Shown here: piece after piece, positions 1-5,879 of the stretch
Numbering within the stretch: position 1 is the first letter of the stretch
How the letters are laid out: each line of letters begins with the position of its first letter
Origin: Desulfobacteraceae bacterium
GTDB lineage: Bacteria > Desulfobacterota > DSM-4660 > Desulfatiglandales > Desulfatiglandaceae
DNA length: 5,879 nt
Direction: 5' to 3'
Assembly: GCA_030589715.1 (NCBI GenBank)
Contig: JAUUVE010000158.1
Location: 1-5,879 of the forward strand
Translations under genes and position numbers: made by a program
Notes under the pieces: model-generated
The model's database searches: none
Seen by the model: only the letters and a program-made list of their open reading frames with translations
Told to the model about the DNA's origin: nothing

Positions 1-105
1 GAGAACGGTCGATAGGGAGCCGATGAATGCCCAAACAAGACCGCCCAGTACGAAGCCAGGGACAATCATAGTGATCCCAATACCAATCTTTCTGGAAATA
101 TCCAT
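1..105 (-). CDS. Small membrane protein of unknown function, N-terminal part
   Basis: The reading frame starts with ATG at 105-103 and stays open for 35 codons to the left edge, so the C-terminus is missing. The start is well supported: an AGGAGG ribosome site (112-117) lies 6 nt upstream, and a near-consensus promoter lies about 60 nt upstream. The visible peptide begins MDISRKIGIG and continues as a mostly hydrophobic stretch (about residues 7-35, rich in Ile, Val, Gly, Leu, with one Trp). The short N-terminus carries Arg-Lys, which by the positive-inside rule suggests a cytoplasmic N-terminus and at least one inner-membrane helix. No catalytic motif or cleavage site is visible. It is divergent from the tRNA gene and is not part of the efflux operon. 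I do not recognise a named family. The alternative is that this is the first helix of a larger transporter, which cannot be excluded because the gene is cut by the window. Confidence 0.72.
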   Translation of the reverse strand, partial: MDISRKIGIGITMIVPGFVLGGLVWAFIGSLSTVL

Positions 106-111
106 TTCAAG

Positions 112-117
112 CCTCCT
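112..117 (-). promoter_or_regulatory. Ribosome binding site of the small membrane protein gene
   Basis: On the minus strand the sequence reads AAAGGAGG followed by 6 nt (CTTGAA) and then ATG. This is a near-perfect Shine-Dalgarno at good spacing, and it fixes the start codon of the left-edge gene at 105. Confidence 0.8.
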
Positions 118-163
118 TTGCCCTAAGTCCTGATCTGCGGATGGAATGTTCAATAGAGAAACC

Positions 164-192
164 ATTATAAGATAAAGGGAGAAAAAGGTCAA
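164..192 (-). promoter_or_regulatory. Sigma70-type promoter for the left-edge gene
   Basis: The minus strand carries TTGACC at 192-187 (5 of 6 to the -35 consensus), a 17-nt spacer (186-170) and a perfect TATAAT at 169-164. The expected start of transcription is near 157, giving an untranslated leader of about 50 nt before the ATG at 105. Orientation and distance fit the small membrane protein gene. Matches of this quality with ideal spacing are rare by chance, but the call rests on sequence match only. Confidence 0.7.
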
Positions 193-226
193 GGGGTTAA
201 CAGGGATCACATGCTGCAAAATTGAC

Positions 227-255
227 TTGATTTTCTCCCGCCGAATGAGTAGAGT
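227..255 (+). promoter_or_regulatory. Candidate promoter of the tRNA-Pro gene
   Basis: TTGATT at 227-232 and TAGAGT at 250-255 are separated by exactly 17 nt, each with 4 of 6 consensus bases. The predicted start is near 262, about 16 nt before the mature tRNA 5' end, a usual distance for a tRNA leader. An overlapping TTGACT at 222-227 is a better -35 box, but no good -10 box lies 16-18 nt downstream of it. The stretch also holds two small dyads: AAAAT(218-222)/ATTTT(230-234) around the -35 box and GTAGA(249-253)/TCTAC(260-264) around the -10 box and start. Their role, if any, is unknown. Confidence 0.42.
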
Positions 256-277
256 TACATCTACCTTTCAGCGAGTA

Positions 278-354
<77 letters not shown>

Positions 355-540
355 TCCTTATCTAGACAAGACAGCTTGGGACCCACGGTTTTTTAAGAAG
401 TTACCCTATTCGGTTTTCAAATGCCAGCCGAGACGGGGACGTTGGTTCCAAAATGATTTATTTGAGGAAATGCACAGTTCAAAATCCGTCTCCGCCGGGC
501 GATTCTTCCGGAGCAAAGCCAAGTGAGTTCCGCTAAATCC

Positions 541-559
541 GCGGGGAGATAGACCCCAC
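541..559 (-). terminator. Stem-loop directly after the RND gene stop (possible weak terminator)
   Basis: Starting at the base after the TGA stop (562-560), the minus strand folds as a 6-bp stem with one G-T pair. GTGGGG (559-554) pairs with CCCCGC (546-541) around a 7-nt loop (TCTATCT). It is not followed by a run of T, only GGATTT, so it does not qualify as a classic intrinsic terminator. It may instead protect the mRNA 3' end. A second weak hairpin lies further downstream at 490-513 (CTCCG/CGGAG), followed by TTTT at 484-481. Where the operon transcript ends cannot be decided from sequence. Confidence 0.3.
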
Positions 560-3500
560 TCATCTATTGTACCTCCTGACATTGAGGGCGTAGTAGGAGA
601 CAGGGACGACAATGAGGCTAAAGAGGGTGGAGGCGCACAGGCCAAAGATCAAGGCCCATGCCAGGCCCGAGAATATTGGGTCCAGGGTAATGGGCCAGGC
701 CCCGAGTGCCGTGGTTGCCGCGGTAAGCACAATTGGCCGGAGCCTTATTGCCCCGCTTTTAAGAACAGATTCCTTCAAGGGTGCCCCTTTTTTCACGGCA
801 TCCTGGATAAATTCAATCAGGACCAGGGAGTTTCGGATCACTATGCCCCCCAAGGCGATCATCCCGATCATACTGGTGGCCGTAAAGAAGACAGGGTTTT
901 GAAATCCGCCCACCGGATTGGCGAAGGTAAGGTTAAAGAGCCAGAACCCGGGCATGATACCAACGAGTGTCATGGGAATGGCCAACATGATCAGAAGGGG
1001 CATGGAGAAGGAGTTTAGTTGAATCACCAGTAAGGTATAGATACCCATGAGGGCCGCCATATAGGCAATTCCCATATCCCTAAAGACCCTGAGGGTGATC
1101 TTCCACTCCCCTTCGCCTGCCCAGTCGACCCTCAGCCCCTCTGAGAGGGGATCCCCTTTCAGTCTCTGCTGCATGTCCAGGACCGCCTCGCCAGGGGTTC
1201 GGCCCGCCATCTCTCCAAATACATAGACAACCCTTTTCAGGTTTTTGTGGTAGATGGGTTGGTCTTCCTTTACCAGCACAAACTCTCCCAGTTCCGCTAA
1301 TGGCACCATTTTGCCAGAAGAGGTCTTGACCGGGATCTGGGAGAGGGCCTGAATCCCGGTCCTTTTCTCTCGGGGCAGGATCAGCTTGACCTGAAGGGAT
1401 TGCCGCTCCCCAGGGGTATGCACCGTGGCCGGGGCCTCGCCGCTCACGGCCGTCTTCAAGGTCTGTGTGATCATATTAGTGGATACGCCATGAAGGGCGG
1501 CCTTTTCCTTGTCCAGGACAAAATTGATCCTCATTCGGTCTGCCTCCACCGTATCATCGATATCCACCACAAAGGGCTCTTTCCTCATAACCTCTTCGAT
1601 GTGTTTCGCCCCTCTTATCAGTTGCTCATACGACTTGTCAGGTGTCCCGTAGATCTCTGCCACAAGGGTCGAGACAACAGGCGGGCCCGGGGGGACCTCC
1701 ACCAACTTTATCCGGGCATTATGATCTCTTGCGATCTCCTCCAGGTCCTTGCGGAGCCTAAGCACGATCTCATGGCTCTGCTGCTGGCGCCTCCTCTTGT
1801 CAGCAAGGTTCACACGGATATCTGCCAAATGCCCCCCTATTCGCAGGTTGTAATGGCGTACCATGCCATTGAAATCGATGGGGGAAGACCTTCCCATATA
1901 GGAGACAAAATTGGTCACCTCCGGGACCTGTCGCAGATAGTCTTCAAAGGCGGTTACCACCCTTGCCGTGGCCTCCAGGGGGGTCCCCTCGGCCATGTCC
2001 AGGACGATTTGGAACTCGTTCTTGTTATCAAATGGGAGCATCTTCAGGGGGACATATCTTAAAAGGGCAAGGGCAGCGGATCCTACCAAAAGCAAGAGAA
2101 TCAATATCATTAGCATAAATCTCTTTGGCCGGGAGTCCAGAAATGGGCCTACCACGGCCCGGTAGCCCCGTTTGATCCAGGCAGGTGTTATATCCCGACC
2201 AGGCGATATATCACCCTTTTGGCCATTCCTCCCGAGGTGTCTGAGGAGGAGGTAGGAAAGCCAGGGGACCACGGTCAGGGCACAGAGGGTTGAGAAGATA
2301 ACGGTCAGGGGTACGTTGGTTGCCATGGGTTCCATATAGGGCCCCATCATGCCGGTTATAAAGAACATGGGCGTAAAAGAGACAATAATCGCCAGGGTGG
2401 ACATAATGACCGGTGGTAAGACCTCATCTACCGCGAAAAGGGTGGCCAACATTGGCCTGCGCTTGCCCGCAATGATATGACGCTGAATGTTGTCCACATT
2501 GGTAATGGGGTCGTCCACCACAAGGCCCAGGGAGAGGATTAGGGCAAAGAGGGTCACCCGATTGATAGTATATCCCAACAGAAAGTTGACAAAGAGTGCC
2601 AGGGAAAAGCTGATGGGCACTGCAACGGCCACCACAAGGGCCTCTCTCCATCCCAGGGTCAAGACAAGCAGCAGGACCACGGTCAGGATTGCAAAGGAGA
2701 GGGAGCTTAAGAGGTCATTGACCTTTCCCTGGGCAGACTGGCCATAGTTGCGGGTCACTTCTACATTAACCCCGGCAGGAATCACCTCCTTTCTCAGTTC
2801 CTCAAGTTTGTCCAGGATATCGTTTGCCACGACCACCGCGTTGGTGCCCTTTTTCTTGGCCAGGGCCAGGGTAACGGCGGGAAAGAGGCGGGGCTCTTGG
2901 CCAACAGAGCTCTTTTTTTCAGGGTCCTTCTGGCTCAGAAAGCGATTGGAAAACCCCAACCTGGTATAGCTCTCGGGTTCTTCCGGCCCGTCAAAGACAT
3001 TTGCGATATCCCTGAGATAGACCGGTCTTCCGCCATGGACCCCAACCACCATTTCTTCCACATCCTTTGCCCTGGCAACAAAGGAATCGCTGGTTACTGA
3101 GGTCTCCTTGTTGGTCCGGGTGAAGCTCCCGGCAGTAACAGATGCGTCTGTCCCCCTCAAGGTGCGCATGACTTCCAAGGCAGAGACACCCAGGCCTGTC
3201 ATTCTCTCCGGTATGAGCTCTACCCTTACCTCACGTCTGCGTCCCCCGATAATCTCGGTCCTGGAGATGTCCTCCACCTCGGAGAGTCGAGAGAGGACCT
3301 CTTCGCCGATCCTGCGTAGCTGGTGATCATCGTAACGATCCGAGTAAAGTGTCAGGTTCACAATGGGGACATCATCAATCTCTATGGGCTTTATTACCCA
3401 GCCCCGCACGATGGGGGGTACCCGGTCAATGTTCATGGTGATCTTGTTGTGGAGCTTGACCAGCGAGCGCTCCCGGTCTTCTCCAACATAGAACCGGACC

Positions 3501-3841
3501 GTCACAATGGCCATGTCTCTTCGGGATATTGAGTAGACATACTCCACGCCGTCGATCTGCCAGAGCAGCCTCTCCAAGGGGGTGGCTACCAGCTTTTCCA
3601 CCTCCTCGGCGCTGGCGCCCGGCGCCTGTACATAGACGTCTGCCAGAGGCACCACAATCTGGGGCTCCTCTTCACGTGGGGTGGCAAGGATGGCTGCAGC
3701 CCCCATAGAGAGCGAGAAGAGGATAAAGAGGATGGAGAGCCTTGATGTGAGAAACTGGCGGACAATATTGACGATCAGGCCGCCGGGGGGAGGTTCTTGC
3801 TCGTTAGCGCCTTGATGGGGTGGACGGGCCTGATCAGGCAT
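560..3841 (-). CDS. RND-family proton-driven efflux permease (AcrB-like, inner membrane)
   Basis: This 1093-residue protein is the pump of a tripartite efflux complex, exchanging protons for substrate across the inner membrane. It shows the duplicated RND plan: TM1 (about 35-53), a first periplasmic porter/docking block (55-375), TM2-TM6 (about 380-535), a cytoplasmic linker, TM7 (574-596), a second periplasmic block (597-920) and TM8-TM12 (922-1086). TM4 has GLVVDDPITNVDN (439-451); D443 and D444 match the AcrB proton-relay pair D407/D408. TM11 RLRPIVLT (1033-1040) supplies the matches to AcrB R971 and T978. The AcrB K940 position in TM10 is Arg here (R1003). At 1093 residues it is longer than AcrB (1049), with a proline-rich N-terminal tail (1-22) and a charged insertion near 298-320. 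I chose ATG 3841, preceded by AAGGGAG at 6 nt and overlapping the adaptor stop by 8 nt. The frame is open to an ATG at 3952, but that would bury 37 extra residues in the adaptor gene. The Asp pair favours the HAE over the heavy-metal class; the substrate is unknown. Confidence 0.95.
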   Translation of the reverse strand: MPDQARPPHQGANEQEPPPGGLIVNIVRQFLTSRLSILFILFSLSMGAAAILATPREEEPQIVVPLADVYVQAPGASAEEVEKLVATPLERLLWQIDGVEYVYSISRRDMAIVTVRFYVGEDRERSLVKLHNKITMNIDRVPPIVRGWVIKPIEIDDVPIVNLTLYSDRYDDHQLRRIGEEVLSRLSEVEDISRTEIIGGRRREVRVELIPERMTGLGVSALEVMRTLRGTDASVTAGSFTRTNKETSVTSDSFVARAKDVEEMVVGVHGGRPVYLRDIANVFDGPEEPESYTRLGFSNRFLSQKDPEKKSSVGQEPRLFPAVTLALAKKKGTNAVVVANDILDKLEELRKEVIPAGVNVEVTRNYGQSAQGKVNDLLSSLSFAILTVVLLLVLTLGWREALVVAVAVPISFSLALFVNFLLGYTINRVTLFALILSLGLVVDDPITNVDNIQRHIIAGKRRPMLATLFAVDEVLPPVIMSTLAIIVSFTPMFFITGMMGPYMEPMATNVPLTVIFSTLCALTVVPWLSYLLLRHLGRNGQKGDISPGRDITPAWIKRGYRAVVGPFLDSRPKRFMLMILILLLLVGSAALALLRYVPLKMLPFDNKNEFQIVLDMAEGTPLEATARVVTAFEDYLRQVPEVTNFVSYMGRSSPIDFNGMVRHYNLRIGGHLADIRVNLADKRRRQQQSHEIVLRLRKDLEEIARDHNARIKLVEVPPGPPVVSTLVAEIYGTPDKSYEQLIRGAKHIEEVMRKEPFVVDIDDTVEADRMRINFVLDKEKAALHGVSTNMITQTLKTAVSGEAPATVHTPGERQSLQVKLILPREKRTGIQALSQIPVKTSSGKMVPLAELGEFVLVKEDQPIYHKNLKRVVYVFGEMAGRTPGEAVLDMQQRLKGDPLSEGLRVDWAGEGEWKITLRVFRDMGIAYMAALMGIYTLLVIQLNSFSMPLLIMLAIPMTLVGIMPGFWLFNLTFANPVGGFQNPVFFTATSMIGMIALGGIVIRNSLVLIEFIQDAVKKGAPLKESVLKSGAIRLRPIVLTAATTALGAWPITLDPIFSGLAWALIFGLCASTLFSLIVVPVSYYALNVRRYNR

Positions 3842-5003
3842 CACTGTCTCCCTTAAGGGCCAGGGGCTCGCCGCCGTTGAGTCCGGAGAGGATTTCGATC
3901 TTATCGCCCATATCCCTTCCGGTCTTGACAAAGGCCCGGTGCCACTTTCCATCCACCTTAACCGTAACCACCTCCAACTGCCCGATACTCCTCACGGCCG
4001 CCTTGGGTGCAACTACCACCTTAAGCTGCTCAACCGGGACCATGAGCCTTCCGAACATACCGGGATATAGACCATTTGCACGGGGCAGCCCCACCTTGAT
4101 CAGGAATGTCCGTGTCATGGGATCGGCAGAGGGAACCACCTCCTCGACAGTGCCATTTAATGTCCTGCCAAGTGCGGTCACCACCACCCTGAGCCTGGTT
4201 CCTGGGGTAATCAGATGGATGAGGCCTTCACGCACATTGGCCTCCAATCGGAGCGCCCCTCGGGTCTGAAGGACCAAGAGCGGCTTGCCAGGCCAAGCCA
4301 TATCGCCAGGCTCAACCAGTCTTCTTGCCACCTCTCCTGCGGCCTGTGCCTTGATCCTGGTATAGCCCAATGCGATTTTGGACTCTTCCACCACCTTTTC
4401 CGCCCGCCTCACTCCGGCCTGGGCCCCTGTCAGGGCATCCTTGGCCTGCTGGACCCTGGCCTTGGCCTGGAGGTAGGTGGATTCGGCCAGTTCCAAGTCG
4501 TGGCTTGTTGCGGCTTCGGCCTCAAAATAGGTCTTTGTCCGCTTGAAGGCAGATCCTGCTTGGGTGTAAGCGGCCTGGACGGCCGTCACCGCCTGTCGGG
4601 CCTGTTCCCTGCGGGATGTGGTTGACATGAGCCCCTGTCGGGCCTGATCCAGGCGTGCCCGGAATTGCCGGCTGTCAAGCACCACCAGAAGCTTTCTCTT
4701 GGCCACTTTGTCCCCTGGCCGCACAAGAATCTCAAGGATCCTTCCGGTTATCTCCGCCTCGACATTGATCTCTGTCCGGGGCCGCACAGTGCCCACTGCC
4801 TCGTAGAATTCGGTGATGGTTTCAATGGTGGCCTGGGCCGTCTTCTGGGGTTGGATTACTCTCCCAGAGGCCGCGGGCACCTTGCCCGGTTGGATCTTGT
4901 CGGTGGTAAAGGTCCCTGCCATATAGAGTATCACTAATACAAGGCCCAATCCCCCGCAGATGGACATAAGGATACGAAATCCTTTTTTTGATCTGTTGCT
5001 CAT
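3834..5003 (-). CDS. Periplasmic adaptor (membrane fusion) protein of RND efflux system, HlyD/AcrA type
   Basis: This 389-residue adaptor should link the RND pump to the outer-membrane channel. Its N-terminus has basic residues (R4, K6, K7, R10) followed by one hydrophobic helix (about 11-31), so it is probably an inner-membrane anchor. There is no lipobox around C16 (preceding residues L-M-S-I), so a lipoprotein is unlikely. The first half of the lipoyl/barrel-sandwich domain is about 77-111 (AEITGRILEILVRPGDKV). An Ala/Gln/Arg-rich coiled-coil hairpin follows (about 112-209). The second lipoyl half is about 210-246 (LGYTRIKAQAAGEV, then EPGDMAWPGKPLLVL). The beta-barrel domain (about 250-325) has the family signature DPMTRTFLIKV and LYPGMFG (294-317). 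A membrane-proximal domain closes the protein. Length is normal for AcrA/MexA relatives. Start ATG 5003 has AGGTGA 7 nt upstream. It lies 38 nt after the channel gene and overlaps the pump gene by 8 nt. Confidence 0.95.
   Translation of the reverse strand: MSNRSKKGFRILMSICGGLGLVLVILYMAGTFTTDKIQPGKVPAASGRVIQPQKTAQATIETITEFYEAVGTVRPRTEINVEAEITGRILEILVRPGDKVAKRKLLVVLDSRQFRARLDQARQGLMSTTSRREQARQAVTAVQAAYTQAGSAFKRTKTYFEAEAATSHDLELAESTYLQAKARVQQAKDALTGAQAGVRRAEKVVEESKIALGYTRIKAQAAGEVARRLVEPGDMAWPGKPLLVLQTRGALRLEANVREGLIHLITPGTRLRVVVTALGRTLNGTVEEVVPSADPMTRTFLIKVGLPRANGLYPGMFGRLMVPVEQLKVVVAPKAAVRSIGQLEVVTVKVDGKWHRAFVKTGRDMGDKIEILSGLNGGEPLALKGDSDA
3839..3854 (-). promoter_or_regulatory. RBS and overlapping start of the RND gene inside the adaptor 3' end
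   Basis: The minus strand reads AAGGGAG (3854-3848), six bases (ACAGTG), then ATG (3841-3839). The ATG sits in ATGCCTGA, whose last three bases are the TGA stop of the adaptor gene (3836-3834). The 8-nt overlap suggests translational coupling of adaptor and pump, and it decides the start in favour of 3841 over the upstream in-frame ATG at 3952. Confidence 0.7.
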
Positions 5004-5010
5004 ATTGCTC

Positions 5011-5016
5011 TCACCT
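5011..5016 (-). promoter_or_regulatory. Ribosome binding site of the adaptor gene
   Basis: AGGTGA on the minus strand lies 7 nt before ATG 5003, within the 38-nt gap after the channel gene's TAG stop (5044-5042). I see no promoter or terminator in this gap, which supports one transcript for all three genes. Confidence 0.65.
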
Positions 5017-5041
5017 AATTTTTAGATCAAATCGGATCCCT

Positions 5042-5879
5042 CTAAGGAACCTGTTTCGTCCTCTCTTCCTGGGCATATTTTCCCCAGTATCCCAACGCAC
5101 GGCCGACTGCCGCCAGGGCCTTTTCCCGGTCGTTATGGGCAGCCGTGGCCCGCGTCCTGGCCCTATTTCTTGCCAGCTCAGCGTCCAGATATCTGGTAAT
5201 GGTGACAGAGCCGCCGTCGTACTGCGTTTTTACCAGCCGCAAGGATTCCTCTGCCTGGGCCACGCTGGCCGGGGCCACGGCCAGCCTGGCCCTGGCCTCA
5301 TTGAGCTTCAGAAAGGAGGTCTTGAGGTCCAACTGGATGGATTGAGTGGTTTTCCGGTCTGCCGCCAACATCTCGGCAAGGACACCTTGAGATTTTTTTA
5401 CGCGCGCCCTTGTGCTGAATCCGGTGAAGAAATCCCAATTAAGTATGATCCCGGCGGTCCAGTTGTCGCGATCCTTGTCAAATCTGAGACCGGGGTCATC
5501 AAGGTAGTATCTGGCCTGTGCATCAAGGCGTGGGAGGAATTCGGAGCGTGCAACATCCAGGGCCATACGTGACCGGATGATCTGCTGTCTTACCCTCTTG
5601 AGTTCCGGCCGATTGGCCAGGGCATATATGAGGCCTGCCTTGTAACCCTTCGGCAGATCCAATGGGACCTCTTCTGTCTCCGCCATAGTAAGAGGGGTAT
5701 CCGGATCGACGCCCAAAAGATTGGCAAGGGAGGCGATGGAGAGGCTGTGATTATTCCTGGCCCTGATCAAGTCTTCCTGGGCCTGAGCCAGGCGCACTTT
5801 GAGTGAAAGGACATCGGACCTGAGGGCACCTCCGGCCTTGTACCTCACCTGCATGATCCGCAACTGGGGCTTTACAGAA
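5042..5879 (-). CDS. TolC-family outer-membrane efflux channel, C-terminal part
   Basis: The frame is open to the right edge, so the signal peptide and N-terminal helices are missing; 278 residues remain of a family usually about 420-490 long. A TTG at 5863-5861 could be mistaken for a start, but the codons before it (S-V-K-P-Q) keep the frame open and family-like. Residues about 1-57 are the end of the first outer-membrane efflux repeat: long helix with VRYKAGGALRSDVLSLKVRL, then SLANLLGVD. The second repeat starts near 80 with ANRPELKRVRQQI, followed by SEFLPRLDAQARYYL and IILNWDFFTG, which should form the beta-barrel strands. A long Ala/Arg-rich helical stretch follows, with YDGGSVTITRYLDAELARNRAR (220-241), the classic equatorial/helix return signature. 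It is the first gene of the visible operon and should provide the exit duct for the adaptor-pump pair. It may be a dedicated channel for this system rather than a general TolC. Confidence 0.93.
   Translation of the reverse strand, partial: SVKPQLRIMQVRYKAGGALRSDVLSLKVRLAQAQEDLIRARNNHSLSIASLANLLGVDPDTPLTMAETEEVPLDLPKGYKAGLIYALANRPELKRVRQQIIRSRMALDVARSEFLPRLDAQARYYLDDPGLRFDKDRDNWTAGIILNWDFFTGFSTRARVKKSQGVLAEMLAADRKTTQSIQLDLKTSFLKLNEARARLAVAPASVAQAEESLRLVKTQYDGGSVTITRYLDAELARNRARTRATAAHNDREKALAAVGRALGYWGKYAQEERTKQVP

Noticed and set aside
367..394. Intrinsic terminator after the tRNA (CAAG/CTTG stem and T6 tract)
   Set aside because: The possible stem has only four pairs and is separated from the T run by about ten bases; TGGGACCCA leaves a one-base loop. 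It is too weak to call.
406..645. Minus-strand open frame of 79 codons at the operon end
   Set aside because: It overlaps the RND 3' end in another frame, is a Ser/Pro-rich low-complexity peptide, and lacks a ribosome site.
1400..2062. Plus-strand open frame of 220 codons antisense to the RND gene
   Set aside because: The RND frame is unmistakably coding through this stretch. The antisense peptide is rich in His, Cys and Gly with no domain-like pattern, as expected for a shadow of a GC-rich gene.
560..3841. Heavy-metal (CusA/CzcA) type RND pump
   Set aside because: TM4 has the Asp-Asp pair of the drug-type pumps. I see neither the HME TM4 pattern nor the methionine pair or metal-binding motif expected for CusA.
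3820..4269. Plus-strand open frame of 149 codons antisense to the adaptor
   Set aside because: It lies opposite conserved adaptor lipoyl/beta-barrel coding sequence, and the peptide is Ser/Thr/Pro-rich shadow sequence.
4988..5572. Plus-strand open frame of 194 codons antisense to the TolC-family gene
   Set aside because: It crosses the adaptor/channel gene junction and is opposite recognisable channel repeats. No coding signature is visible.

Overview
The window looks like ordinary chromosomal DNA from a Gram-negative bacterium. The evidence is a tripartite efflux operon whose product set (outer-membrane channel, periplasmic adaptor, RND pump) only makes sense with two membranes. The tRNA gene encodes its own CCA end. 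The RND pump has a TM4 motif (DDPITNVDN) and a TM10 arginine that I associate with AcrB-like pumps of environmental proteobacteria, including deltaproteobacterial (Desulfobacterota-type) lineages. That placement is a recollection-based guess, not something the sequence proves.

Layout from left to right. Positions 1-105 (minus strand) hold the first 35 codons of a small membrane protein that runs off the left edge. Positions 106-277 are a divergent control region. It contains a near-consensus sigma70-type promoter firing leftward (TTGACC, 17 nt, TATAAT) and a weaker candidate firing rightward. Positions 278-354 (plus strand) are a complete tRNA-Pro(TGG). Positions 355-559 carry no gene that I can support, only weak hairpins where the efflux operon and the tRNA unit converge. 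Positions 560-5879 (minus strand) are the efflux operon, transcribed right to left: a TolC-family channel (its N-terminal part lies beyond the right edge), an HlyD/AcrA-type adaptor, and an RND permease.

The three efflux genes are tightly packed: 38 nt separate tolC-like from hlyD-like, and hlyD-like overlaps the RND gene by 8 nt. Together they should form one complex. The pump captures substrate from the inner membrane or periplasm using the proton gradient, the adaptor bridges the periplasm, and the channel crosses the outer membrane. The substrate cannot be told from sequence. The TM4 Asp-Asp pair argues for the drug/amphiphile (HAE) side of the family rather than the heavy-metal (HME) side. 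The operon promoter and any local regulator would lie to the right of the window.

I did not find a previously undescribed system. The points most worth a second look are the Lys-to-Arg change in the pump's proton-relay position, a charged insertion in its porter domain, and the well-formed promoter in front of the small unknown membrane protein.
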